This document shows, piece by piece, positions 1 to 12,560 of a stretch of DNA of 64,000 nt. Positions within the stretch are counted from its first letter, which is position 1, and each line of letters starts with the position of its first letter. The notes under the pieces were generated by a model that worked only from the letters and a program-made list of their open reading frames with translations, searched no databases and was not told where the DNA came from. The stretch is taken from NCBI RefSeq assembly GCF_963966145.1, contig NC_091050.1, positions 13,330,001 to 13,394,000 of the forward strand. Direction: 5' to 3'. The translations under genes and the position numbers were made by a program. This DNA comes from Tenebrio molitor. Taxonomy: Eukaryota; Arthropoda; Insecta; Coleoptera; Tenebrionidae.

Positions 1-590
1 CTCTAAAGAGTTGAAATTATTCACGTAAACTAATTTAAATTTTTTCACTAACTCTTGATGTTTCTTTTTTAACATTAAATTCATACATCTTCTACTGAGT
101 TAGCCAAGTACGAAGTTTTGTGTTAATAACTTCCTACTTCATCATTACATTAATGTTTAGTTTGCATTAATCTTGCAGAAAACTAGTTTTTTTTATCTCT
201 CGTGTAATAAATCTCTCACACTAAATTTATTATCTCTTCTTTTTTCTGTGCCAGTAGTAGTTAAAAGAATCTTTCTTCCATCCAAACATTGGCACCACTC
301 ACAAGTCTCCATCTATCGATTGCTTGTTTATCTTATTTTGCCTCACAGAGACGATTATTATTATTAAGCTTTGAAATTTGTGATTCAAATTGTGAAATTC
401 TCCATTTCTGAACTTAGTTTGCGTTAATTGCCAAGGAAAACGTAAAATTAACTGAATGTCTGTCTACCTAGCGTGCGACGGTTTTTAGTGCGTCAAGACA
501 GATTCCCTCGTAAGAACCGTGCACGGTCATTTGTGGTGGATGCGCAAACCTTCAACAATTTCATATTTTTAACATGATTACTGCATACGT
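1..590. other. AT-rich intronic stretch
   Basis: This stretch is AT-rich with T-runs and a short ATT run near 353-366. I see no repeat structure or gene in it. Confidence 0.5.
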
Positions 591-3290
591 CAGCAGTTCT
601 CAACTTCTAGAAGTCGGTGAAATTTCTCGTCGATTTTTCGATTCAGTTCGCTAATTGCGGCGCCGGTCCATCCCCGAACTTCGCTAATGAGCCTCTCCCC
701 GGATCCCATTTTTCCTACTTTTAATTTGCAAAACTTATCAATCCGGTCCCGATTAGGACGATGTTTGTGTAGGACGCCTGGATCCGTCGAAATCTGGCGG
801 AGCAGTAGTAACCGGAGTTGGTCAATTTTGGCGGATGCGCCGGGTCCGGGGCCGGAAAGTGTTGAGATGTCTTGCAGAACGCTGTTGGAGTGTGCGACTG
901 CGATCGGTTGCAGTCGTGAGAACTTCGAGTTCCTCTCACACGGCCTCCACAGCATCCAGTAGCACGCCGAAGTCCGGATCGGCGCGTTTCCAACCAAGTC
1001 GGGAGAGCGTGTCCGAATTGTGAGGTGTTTCCGGTTTGTGTGCGCTGTTTACTGGACCCGTGTGATAAAAGTTAATCGGATATCGACGGCGGAGGAGTAA
1101 GTAGAGTCGGGGGGCGGTCAGGAAAACAACACGTGATTTATCGGGTGAGCGGGGAATCGGGCCGTTAATTCGGGGGCGGCGAAGACGGGCGGTTTCATAA
1201 CGAATGAAAAATGCAACCAGGTAGACCGTTGACTTTGATGTATCGAAAGCGGCGAGTCGAAGGACAATGAGATACGGTCCGTTTCGATTAATTTACGATT
1301 CTTGTAACGGATTTTTTTCTCTCCCTGGGAGGAGGGCGACTCCTGGCGCAATTGTCGGAGCGCAAACCGTGAAAAAATACAAAAACCGTCCCTTTGTGCA
1401 GGTAATTTCGCTTTCATGTTTTTGACGAAGTTACGTGTCCCGGCGTTGTTTTAATGGCGCCAGGGCCGGCTCCAGGAGCGATTGATTTCACGCCAAATTA
1501 ACCGTAGTTTTGTTAAATCAACAAAAGAAGACACATAAATTTGAATAAATGAATAACGACGTCAGAATATAAATTAATAAAGTTGTGCCCGGATTCATAT
1601 CTATTTATCAAACCGACTCCGGGATTCAATTAGATCAATTAAATCGCGGTATGGCTGGGCTGATGATGTTTCCGAAGTTCGGCGAGGTCCCGGAGGACCA
1701 CTTTGCGAATTGGTATTGTTTAGCTGTGTATCGTCTTGTGTCGTCGGCGCTTTTAACGGCTCCAATAAAAATCGCCGTTAATGGATTTCGGAGCGAATAA
1801 GCCACTTGTCAATTTTACAAACGAGCCGCTCCACTGATTGCGAAGTTAATTAAGCGAAATTGTCGAATCACTATTTAAATCGGCCGTCCCGGTCCGGTAA
1901 CGAGCTCCGACGTCTCCGTTCGCGGCCCCCGGAAAGAAATTGGTTTCGTTATCATTCGAATTTTCCCTGATTAACCGCCGACGCAGTCGTAAATAAGGGC
2001 GATTTTTCCGATTTCTCGTACCGGAAGAGTCGCCTCAGCGCCCTAATTAAATTTCGGCAAAGTGTCGTTTCGCCTAACAGGTACATAATTCCCACCTTAA
2101 TGATTGTTATTAGGGGCGCACATTGTCGGTGATTTATCGAAAATTTCGCCGATTTACACTCGGCATGCAAATACGGCGCCCGCTTTGAATAATTTGATAA
2201 GTTTTGAATAATTGTCGGACGAACACGACCCCGAAACAACTATTAAGGGGCGGGTCGGGCGTAATGGAGGTCCGGCGAGGCTGCGGAGGCGGCGATTCGA
2301 TTCTTCCATTTTTCGCCGGTTTCTCCTGTTTGTCTGGGCCGTAACGAACTTTACTTCGTAATCTCCATATTTAACAAGTGAACTGTGTTTTCCGCTGGTC
2401 TTGTCAAAGATAGTTCGGCTAATTAGGCGGCGTGCGAAGCGCAAATCGGGGGGCGGAAATGTCGAAGGTTTCGAGGAACTGTAGGGTTTTGACCGTGGTT
2501 AAGGGGCGGCTTGTTAGGCCCCTGTAATTCTTCCATCGCAGCCAGATCAGTTAATTTTTAAGATAGCCCAGACAAAGTTAACTGCTAATTAAATGAGGAG
2601 GAAATTATCGCTGTAACAATTGTCGCCGAGGAAATTAACAGGCTGTTAACGTTAATTAGATATTGGTGCAATTACCGCTCTTGAAGTAATTTTATTAAAG
2701 TTGCATGCAGCTCACCGCATTTCGTCGAAATCTTTCATAAGAAAACTCTCCCCATCGATGCATTTGCAGTTTTCTTTGCCCCGAGATCAACAAAGAGAAG
2801 GAACTCGTCGCAACGTCGAAGACCGCAATCATACCAATAAACGATCGCTCGTATTGTTTTCGGTTTTGAAGAAGGCAAAGTCAATCGTTTGTATCGCCAT
2901 AACTTCATGAAGATTCGATGTCACAATTCCGCTGACAGGGTTGAATCGATACGACCTGATATCAGTTCGAGTTAAATTCCTCGAGATCAATTTATGCGGC
3001 GGCACACATTCTCCAATTTCAATTCGCATTATATTCGGAGCAAAGTGGTTTCGATGCGGGACCTCTTCCTGTTCTTTCGCTTCCCGAGCAAGGGGTCCGA
3101 CACGAGGCTCCCACGGAAAAAATCTGATTGCGTTTATTGCTCCAGACACGTCCCCGCTTCTCGCAAGTTTGAATTGTGGGCTCCCGGGGGACCGCCGCGG
3201 CGTCGATTGCAAATCTGTAGACATTATTGGACGTTTCTCGATGATTATTGAAAATGTCGACAAGTTGCTTAGGGCTGGACGCGTCACCAA
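591..3290. other. GC-rich intronic block
   Basis: This block is CG-rich with many TTAATT words. It holds one reverse-strand copy of the 20-bp dispersed motif (831-847) and one ATGCAAAT octamer (2165-2172). Long open frames on both strands overlap one another and have no recognisable domains, so they are explained by low stop-codon density. I see no gene. Confidence 0.55.
831..847 (-). repeat. 20-bp dispersed motif, reverse-strand copy
   Basis: The reverse complement reads GGACCCGGCGCATCCGC, matching the core of the motif described at 35074 but without the CCATTTTT tail. It lies in GC-rich DNA. Confidence 0.45.
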
Positions 3291-3399
3291 GTAAAAATTG
3301 ACGAAATTTGGAAATTAATTTTTTCAAAGCAATAATAAAAAACACTATTGAAAGTCAAAATATTATTTGAACACCTTAAAACTTCAAACGAGAGTTTTA

Positions 3400-4260
3400 C
3401 CCGTTGCTAGGAAATTTCCTTTGTTCTAAGAAAATCTGGAGCATAAAATGGAAATTTCCAACAATTTAAATGTTATATGGGCATTTCACAAATGCGCTTG
3501 GAAATTTCCAAGAAAAATTGATTGTGAAAATATCTGCAAATTGCTTAGGGGTGTGCCTCGGATTGGAGGAATCTCGAAGCAACAGTTGGAAATATCCAAA
3601 TACAGGGTGATTCTGAAATAAGTTTGGAAAAAAAATGTGGAGTATCCTCCTTTAACTCAGCAGCGTACTAGCAATTTTGACCAAATTTTCAATCATTTGT
3701 ATCTCGAAAACGAAAAAACTTTTATAAGAATTCTTTTTTGTCTATGACTTGTTCACATCATCACCAATTACCGTTTTTTTCCAAACTTATTTCAGAATCA
3801 CCCTGTATACCTACTTGGAAGTTTCCAATGAAAATTCAATTAATTATTTGGACATCTTCAGTGGTGGTTTTGAAAACTTCTTCTGTTGCTTAGGAATTTC
3901 TTTTAACCAAAATGGAAAATTGTAACTATTTTCAATGTTATATGGAAATTTCGAAAAATGTAAGCTATAATTTAGATGTTTTCACATACCTATAGAAATT
4001 TCCAGGTTGTCTTTGGGAATTTCCAAGTTATCCATTTAGTACTAAATTTCCAAGTCATGTTTGGAAACTTGTACATCATCTGGAAATTGCTAAGTCATTT
4101 GGTAAAGTTGTTTTATTTTGTTATTGGTCACTTGTCACGACTTAATTTAAGGAACGAACCTTTCGTGAAAATTTCATTTTACTTTGATCAAGTTCAGGGG
4201 CTGCGTGGAGAATTTCCAAACAGCTGGTGGAAAATCTGGAATATTTTTTGTTGGATACGG
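3400..4260. repeat. Degenerate minisatellite built on GGAAATTTCC palindromes
   Basis: More than ten variants of TTGGAAATTTCCAA recur here, for example near 3411, 3450, 3505, 3586, 3818, 3992, 4015, 4046 and 4206. Between 3990 and 4110 the copies are spaced about 20-26 bp apart, giving a visible tandem period. A MITE (3603-3805) has inserted into one copy and interrupts the array. The word is also a symmetrical kappaB-like site, but a simple tandem repeat is the safer reading. Confidence 0.7.
3603..3805. mobile_element. Mariner-like MITE with perfect 32-bp terminal inverted repeats
   Basis: The element begins CAGGGTGATTCTGAAATAAG and ends with its exact reverse complement; 32 bp are identical at the two ends, ending in an A-run. 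It is flanked by TA on both sides (3601-3602 and 3806-3807), the target duplication of Tc1/mariner elements. It is 203 bp long with no coding capacity, so it depends on a transposase elsewhere. Perfect repeats suggest a fairly recent insertion, into the GGAAATTTCC array. Confidence 0.9.
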
Positions 4261-4270
4261 CTTCCGCCTC

Positions 4271-5410
4271 TCCGGAGGAAGACCCTAGCGTAAATTATCG
4301 AGTCACCTCGCGCGTATTCACGGTCTCTTCACTCTGATCCCGATTTCCGGGTGGCGCACCACGTCGATAACGATTCTTTTCCCGACACACGTCACTATGT
4401 AAACAACATCCGAGCCCACCCTCCACCCGTGTTACACCATTGTTGACCCCGATCCTGTTTGTCTCAAACGCATCCTCTTGCGGTTGTTGTCGGAGGAAAC
4501 ACGGCGGCTCGCCGGGTAGTTCCGCCCGTTGGCGGCGGATTACCACCCATGTACTTTTTCCAGCGGTGAAAAATTAGCACGGCCGCATGCAAATGTAATT
4601 AAAGCAAAGGTATGCGTGTCCGCGGCCAGGTTTATTACGACTTCGGTGCGGTTTCGGCCCTCGTACGGCAATCTATCCGGACAAATAGATGCGTTTTGTG
4701 CGGCGGCAAAAATTTATAGGGGTGCGGTGGCGGGGATGAATTGAAAATTTCAAGGGTGAGGCATCAAATTGTCAAAGTTGAGACTGCGAGGGTATTTAAT
4801 GGAAGCGGCCCCGGATGAGATTTTTACTCGGCGGAACAAACTTTCTAATAATTACGCCAAGTTTTCCAGAACAGTGTTCCGCAACATTCTGTATATCATA
4901 TTTATGTACTGTGTTTGTTGCGTTGTATTAAATTACGCGACCGAGTTTGCCAAGTATCATTATCGTTTGCATATTTTTCGCTGTTCCGAACGCGTTTATG
5001 TCGGAAAGTTGTACGCATAAACAATAAAATGGACCGCAGATCGGCGCTCCGAGACGAATAGTTGCCTCACATTAACCGCCACCAATTCCCAATTCGCACT
5101 TTTTCCATTGAAACTCTAGAAATTGCGAATTTTCACTAATGAAATGAAAAAAATCGATGAAACACAGCCCCCGACCCGTTTCTTGTGCACTCATTTACTC
5201 TCCGAGGCATGCTTTTAATTATGCGATCAATGTCTCCGGAGACTCTCATCTCAAAGTTTCTGAACCGGCAGAATGGAATTCTCGTCATGTAAGGGCGTGC
5301 AATATCCTGTTGAATTGCATAAATTAAAAGCGTGCAGCGGAAATACGACGTTTCACCATTTTAGGTCGGGCGAACTGAACATTTTGGTGGTCACTGGAAT
5401 CGGTACAGTT
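4271..5410. other. GC-rich intronic block
   Basis: Contains an ATGCAAAT octamer inside GCATGCAAATG (4587-4594) and mixed CG-rich and AATTA words. I see no gene or repeat. Confidence 0.5.
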
Positions 5411-7110
5411 TTTGGAGAATTTCACTTTCGCCCAACGAACTAAGTTACTCAAGCAGTGCAGCGGTGCAAAGGATTGCTTTTTTTGTGTTGTTGACAGTAC
5501 AGTGCATACTTATTATGTTATTCCTACAGTTCTAAGCCAAAATGATATTTTTATGGAAGTATTTTCCTCTACTTCACGCACCAAAACGATTAAATAGGTA
5601 CAAGTACTTTGTTCGTAGGAAGAGAATGCCCAGACTAGTTTTTCGTTTTTCTTGGACATAAAAAAAAGAACGTGTTTTTCATCTCCACCTTCGGTCAATG
5701 AAGACATTTGGGCTTGCCAATCTCGAGAGCTTTTTTCCTTTTTTTCCGTTTTTCTGACAGGACAAAAAAAAATTTACTTTCATCTAAATTCCAATTCCAA
5801 ATGTCCTGCGGTTATGTCTGCAATTTTTTGATTCAGCTTTACACAATTTCATTATTGACGCTTTCTGATTATTTTTAAAAATTGTAAATTCAAGTGGACC
5901 ATTTGAGACTTGAAAGTTTTCGCGTTTTCATTCTTTTGGTTTACAATTTTGTTTTTTCTCGTAACGTTGGCCTCGAGATGGGAATGTTGCTGAATGACCT
6001 TGTCACTCGCTGAGTATTTCACTTTGATAATTTTTTAACACAATGTCTTGTCCTTCTTTCCAAATGACAATTAGAGATCTCGTTGTCACTTATCTTAGTC
6101 ACTCTGTATAAGTGTCGTTTATTATGTAACCGTTAAAAGGTTTAAATAAATATTTAAAACAATGAAAAATACAAATCGGTATTTATTTATTTGTTTCCCT
6201 TTACTTGATTCATAAGACATAAGAGCTCTGTTTTGAACATACTTCAGAGCCCACTTATCGCATTTGAAAAATGTCTTGTTTAGGAATTCCATTATTGTGC
6301 TTTAGTTGTTGTTAAATGTCTTTTGTGGAAGAACATATAAATATCGTGCGATCAACAAATATTTAGATCAAAGAAGGCTTTGAGATTTTGGACGTATTTC
6401 CACAGATACTCTGGAATGCATGGAAGTATTTTTGGTTGCATATACTTGTTTCAATTCAAATTTGGAAAGTTTTGCCGAAACTCGGTCAAACAGGCAGGTA
6501 TGTCCATTTTTCGTTATTGAAAACACCATTACGAAAGATGAAGTAAAAGCTATTTTTGAGTTAAAATTTGATTCATAGTGACAGTTGTTTGACGTTTATT
6601 AGCTGAATTAGGAAAGATACAAAAATTCTGACACTGTCAAAGTCAGCACCGTACTTCTGCGCTTGATTTTTCTAATGATTGACAGGCTTCTAAAATTACT
6701 GCTAGAAGTGATGAATGAAAAATCGAGTTGTTCAAGCTGTTTCTGGTTTGAACAAACAAGTGTAATTTCGATGTTTAACAACTGCACTAATCTTAAATAC
6801 CAGATTTTTAATTTGGGAATGGTTTCCAATAATCCATCGTTTTAAATTTTTTGATCAAACTCGTAACGAGATTTTTAATTTCCGGGTCAGTCGGACCCGG
6901 CGCATCCACCATTTTACAACATTTACATAGTTTCATTGTTCGTAATGGGCGGAGTACAATGTGCCAAAATACGGGATCACGTATTAATGAGGTGTTCGAT
7001 GATTACCCAAAATCCCTGTTTCTATTCAATTTAATTTAGTAATTTATGTAAATATTTATTTTCCGGATAAACGGAGAATTCCCGCAATAAATTCAGCAGC
7101 AAGGGTGATT
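5411..7110. other. AT-rich repeat island
   Basis: AT-rich with long T- and A-runs. It contains an imperfect palindrome around AGATCT near 6064-6087 and one strong copy of the 20-bp motif (6897-6915). No coding sequence is supported. Confidence 0.5.
6897..6915 (+). repeat. 20-bp dispersed motif
   Basis: CCGGCGCATCCACCATTTT preceded by GGAC. Its first half is much more GC-rich than the flanking DNA. Confidence 0.7.
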
Positions 7111-10100
7111 AAGAACATTGTAGCAAGGGCGTATTGATCGAGATTTGTCAACAATTTTCGCCCTCCGAGGTTGACCTTGTTGATGAAATTTTTGGTGTTT
7201 CGAGTTCTGCAGCATCCATCAATTAATCCGTGTGACGAAATAAAAATCAGTTAAGACCCGGCTGATGAGGGATGTGGTTTCCCTTTTGGAGAACGTCGAC
7301 AGCGCCCTAATCTCGTACCTCGTGGCGCGTCCTTCGTCAGGCCCCGTCCTTATCTATTCATCCGGGGGGCGCTAAATAGAAGAATCTCTTGTCGTGTTCA
7401 TCCGAACGATGAATAATCTCGGGCTTACTCCCGACACCTCCATACGTCTAGCCCCGGATCGGATCACTCCCCAGTCACCGTACATTAAGGTCTGACGTGT
7501 TCCATTCATCACGATATATCTCGAACATGGTCATCGACCGCCACCGACAGCTCCCCAAGTCTCCGGCCTACCCCGTGTTGTGTAATCGTTAATTTAACTT
7601 TGGCCCAACTCGGGCGAACAGCCGCCTCCATCATGGTCGGCATCGATCCCGCACGTGTGCATCGACGACGCATAATGGATTCCGGAGGAGCTACCGACGA
7701 CACACGTTGCCGCCCCCCAAATAAAATTAGACGGATAATTGGAATGCGGACCCTTTATTAACGCCCGCGCGAATTACTCCGCAGCTATTCGACGGAGAAG
7801 AAGTGCGAAACAACGTAAATACATAATTAGCATGAGAGCTTTGAGCCGGTGCGGTGACAGGGTTGTCGTACGACGCGCGTATTCTTATTGCCGCAAGGGC
7901 TCCCGAGCGAGATCAATTAGGTCGCAGAAAAACGTCAACGTTTGCAGGTGGCCAGCTGATACCACAAACGAAACAAATCTCACGGGAAAGTCAAAAAATC
8001 GCGATGAAAAACAGGTCTCTGTGTTTTTCTTCTCGAGGAACCCTCAGGATCGTCCTTGTTAAGTGTTATTTCCTATTAGTTGAGCTTATTTTATCCACGA
8101 CCGTGCGATATATCCCATTTATCCCACGCATCTCAGACAGGTAATGACTTTTACCGTACGTCGTACAGTAAGGGTAGTAAAAGAAAAAATCTAAATCATT
8201 CAGTAAAAAACTCATTTTTGTGCAACCGTATGCGAAACGAGCACTTAAACAGACCGCGAAATCCAATTTCGCGGCCGTTGTGCATATTTCACATGCGTGC
8301 GAGAATAGTGTCAATGTCCCACTTGTAGCGTAAATAACCCTCCTTTTTATCTTCTCTTTTGAACCTTAGTCCTGACGTGGTTCGCGCAGAAATAAGATGA
8401 CGAACCATCGGTTGGGATTCATCAGGAGCGATTCGAGCCGCCCGATTCAATTCCGTTTCACTTAATTTATTTAATCCAACAGGACTAATGCCCAATTGCT
8501 ATAACGAATAGAGACATAAATCGGGCCGGATTTATACCGGAATAATTATCCGGAGCGGCCGAGAACGACATTAAGAATTCGATAAAGACTAGATCCGAAT
8601 TTTTACGAGCGTCCTGACACCGCCTCCCCCGTTCGCGAAGCGGTCCCCGGATTCTTGTGGATCTTTGAAAATTTTCATCCCCGAGTTCAAAGCCCACGCG
8701 CGGTATTTTTTTTCAGGACGCTGCTTTAATTTCCTTAAAAAGCGCCCACAAAAAACCCGGAGTAGCTTTTATCAGGCGCTCCCTCGCAAGTCTGTTTGTG
8801 TGTCTAAATTGACGTAACGAATCAGTGGGGGTGGGGTGGTAGTAACGCGGGGTCTGATTTGATTAAGGAGCGGTCCAGGCGGCTAGTTCGAGGACGACTC
8901 TTCGTATTTATCGTTCCGGGTTAGCGCGCACAGGTCCCTCCAGAGCGGTTTTGTCGAGGACGAGCCGCCCTTCCGAGGGGCTATTATTATTGTGCGACGT
9001 GAAATTTGCATAAGGGGTAGTGCCGAGTTGGTCGTGTGTCAAAACACAATGACGGAGGTCCTCTATCCGCCGAGATAATCGTCCGGAGGGTGGATGAGCG
9101 GTCTTGGGAGATCGAGGGACAATGGGGGGGCTAACCAGCGAGGTCTGAAGCCGGTCCGCGGGGAGGTATATTGTTTCTAATAAGAACGGTGGCGGCCGCG
9201 TGTAATCTTCAGGCTCGGGGGTGGCGGCGCCGTGATGTGACTCCCGAACTTCGACCTCTCGGAGACGAGGGTGGAAAAAATCCAAAAAAATTCTCTCGTG
9301 CTTCCATCCGGTTCATGTGAAGTGGAACCGGCCAAGTTCCTAATTTATGGTGGAGTCATAACCCTAATTATTATTGCTACCCTTAGTGACAAGGGTTCGA
9401 ACAAGAAATTTACGACATTTAATTGTTTATTTGGCTCAGCTGGCAAAGGTGGAGTCGGCGGGGCAGGTTTCAGAATATTTGCAAGAATAAACTGTCTCGG
9501 TCGCTACTAGTTTTTCTCTTGTACTCCATAAAGCTCCCGTAAATACTCCACCTTTCCTGTCGCAATAAATCCTTTTAGATGTTGCACCTTGCCTTGTACG
9601 AGTATATTTTCCTGCTGCGTAATTTGCAAGAGCAGACTGGCCGATGCCAATCCCTGGTGAATCTCTTGTTTTGCGAGTTTCCGGCTTCGGCTAGGTCAGG
9701 TCGGGCCATTATCGTCCTTTTAAAGTCGGCATTGTGCACCGGCTGAGTGGATGTTCCGGGTCGTCCTTCCTGCACGCGGCGGGAGCGGCGCTTCCTCCGG
9801 GTGTCGACTCCCGAAAATCGCCTGTTGGTGGCGGCGTGATTTATGTAGCCGTCCCCGATGGTGCACATAGTGAAGCCGTTGCGACGTGACGAGCCGGGCT
9901 CGATGAAATATCGCCTCCGGAAAGCCGGATTGTCATTCTTCGGTCCGCGTTCCATTATTTATATCGACGTGTTCCTGTCAGGTGGCCGTATTGTTTCCGT
10001 GATTTGTGTAGTCGCCCGATTCCGGTCTTGCAACACCCGTCCCCGGAATAAATAACGGTAAACACGCGGGGCGGAGGTCGGCCTCGCGCCTTATCAGTCT

Positions 10101-10440
10101 TCGGCCAAGCTCCGGTCGGGGATTCCGGGACGGCGGAGCGGGAATTCCGGGCGTCGACGGCATTTAATATCGGACTTGGCTCGCGCCATGCATTATTCAG
10201 GCCCATCTACGAGGAGCAGACGCCATCGGATCATTGTTGGCTCTCTTATGGTATTAATATGTGGCCCCGTCACGCCAGAGGTGTGCGGGAAAATCTATTT
10301 TGCGACGAAAGTAAATTAGGCGGGGGCGCCGCCGCTTCATCGACGACTCCCAAAGACGATTTTCACGATCTCGTGCAATATCTGACAGGAGAAAAACGAG
10401 TCTCCGTGAAGACGAGCTTTTCTGTACGTGCAGACTTGGC
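7111..10440. other. GC-rich intronic block
   Basis: CG-rich intron-like sequence with a reverse octamer (9004-9011). A foldback remnant interrupts it at about 8147-8290. Overlapping open frames on both strands show no recognisable domains. Confidence 0.5.
8147..8290. repeat. Foldback remnant with hairpins
   Basis: A near-perfect palindrome around CCGTACGTCGTAC is bounded by CTTTTAC and GTAAAAG (8147-8182). Downstream lies TTTTGTGCAACCGTATGCG (from about 8216), nearly identical to a segment at 38536, followed by a 9-bp hairpin CCGCGAAAT/ATTTCGCGG. The shared segment at two distant sites shows that this is a dispersed repeat. Confidence 0.55.
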
Positions 10441-12560
10441 TTAAATTACTTAGAGCTTTTGGAAATTATCTCGTGGGATAGTTTTGCAACTTTGGCCTAG
10501 TTGCACCAGTCCCAAATAAATTTAAAGTCGCCGAGAATTTACGTCGCGATTCAATCTTGGACTGCGTTTTAACCGAGTTAGTCCTACTGACGCAAAGACA
10601 TCAAGAAAATTGAGCTTTTCTGTAAATATCAATTCTCAGTAACACGGTTCTTGGAGCGTAACATAATTTTGATTCATCTGTTTTTTATGTGTCTGATAGA
10701 ATATATTTTCTTGTCTGACAGTTTTTCCGGAGTCCCGAACTTATAAGACGCTGCAGTAGATTATGATGAATGTTTTTTCAAAGTCTCGTGGACGGGCTCG
10801 AAGAAGAGTGATCAGTTACGTCGGTATTGCAAATTTGTCAGTTAACACGCGACAGGAGGGGTTTTAAATAAATTTATTAATTTTGAATTTGATTTACTTT
10901 TTTTTTAATGAGAAATTACAACCCACTCTTTTCTGAAGATTCAAAAGGTCAAAAGTATTTTATTTAGAATTTGTTTCAATTTAACCTTTTAAAGAGTTAA
11001 ATAGATGGGCATCATGTCAAAGCTCCTGTACAGGCAGATTAAGAGTGTTTTCAAGTGACTAAGGTTTTTCAAAATTTTCTTAACGAAATTGTAATTATTC
11101 CAAGTATTTACTTTTGAGAGCAATTCAGAGAACGAAAAATATCTTGTCTTCAGCACTCAAGGAAAGTGAAAGCATAAGAATTTCCCAGGAGATAAATATT
11201 TAATGAAATTTAAGACGTTATAACTCTGTAATACTGAATGAAATTACCACGTTATGAAGGTAAAGCAAAATCTGAGGTTTTTATGACTTAAGATGAGGTT
11301 AGCATCGTAGAAAACAACTTTGTCTTCTAAGAACGTTTATACATCTTTTAGTAATTTTCTTCACTCCACACAGATTCTCTTTTTAAATTTCTAATTCATA
11401 TGTTGGACATTTAATCAAAACGAGAATTTTATTTAAAAACGGATTCTAGCAAATATTTTCTTCAAAATTTCGTCCAAAATTTGTTTAGACATATTCACGA
11501 CAGCAGATTTTGGTTGGTTTTTTTAAAACGAAAGTAATAAAAAGTTTATTGAAAACTGCGCCAAAACATTTTTTTAAGTAAATTCTAGTTACCTAATCTC
11601 AAAATTTGTTTAAAAAGTTGTCTGATGCTACATGAAACGAGTCGGGACTTTTAAAAGATCTAGAATAAAACAATTACAGCTTTCTACCACAAAAATGTTT
11701 GATACAGTTACCACCTTTACAAAAGAAGCAAGCATTTATTATTGCAATATCTGAACAGATTAAAAAAAATGCTAAACCATTTGTAATTACTCATGCACAG
11801 TTTACAGAACAAGCAAGGTAGGACTTTCATAGTAGTAAAATTTAAAGCTCTATAAGACAGTAATGCTGGATGAAATTATTATACAAAGGTAGAACAAAAT
11901 TTCATACTTTTACAACTTGTCATGAAAATATTCCGGGTTTTAGTATATCCGGAGTCCCTTAAACCCCGCCTTGAAATAAAAAGCTAAAAAAAAACAAATT
12001 ACTCCTAGTTGTAAGAATAATTTTCATCTTTATATGTTTTCTATTTTTGATTCTTCTTTCTCAAAATTTGTTTGCATATTTTTTGTGTTTCTTCTAATTT
12101 TTATATCGGGCCTTCAAATAAATATACATTTAGAGTAGGCGTAGGTGACATTCAAATTCTGTTAACAGTGTAAAGTAATTTTTGTAGGTAACCAATTAAT
12201 CTCCAGAGTTACACAAGTTACATAGTAAGCTTTTTCCCAATTTCATATTGTCATATTCCGTGCTATGTGGAGAATGCACTACAAAATTAAAAATATTTTC
12301 TAACCTAATTTTATTTCGTTAAAATATCAGACGTTTCTGGTGGCATTTTCTACGCTGGAAAAATGTTGCAAACAATTGAATTTCCATAGGTTGCTCTAAA
12401 TATAAATTTATTTGAAGGCCCGTTAGTGTTACTAAAATCGATACAGAATAGTTTAAAGCTTTTTGTTGCATATTTTAATGATGTTAAGCAAATTAAACCT
12501 ACTGCAATTTTTCCAATTATCTTTGCAGTTCTGTAAGCCAACAAACGAGCTGCAATTCCT
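10441..12560. other. AT-rich island with internal duplication
   Basis: A segment of about 90 bp at 11205-11292 (AATACTGAATGAAATTACC region) recurs in diverged form at about 11837-11925 (AATGCTGGATGAAATTATT). CAAAATTTGTTT appears near 11474, 11602 and 12061. The island looks built from diverged copies of a roughly 0.6-kb unit. Confidence 0.5.

Noticed and set aside
2829..3290. 153-codon - strand frame overlapping three others
   Set aside because: Overlapping frames in a CG-rich segment, low-complexity Arg/Pro/Ser content, no domain.
3400..4260. Reading the GGAAATTTCC cluster as a functional NF-kappaB enhancer
   Set aside because: The regular spacing and graded divergence point to a minisatellite; binding-site function is only a possibility.
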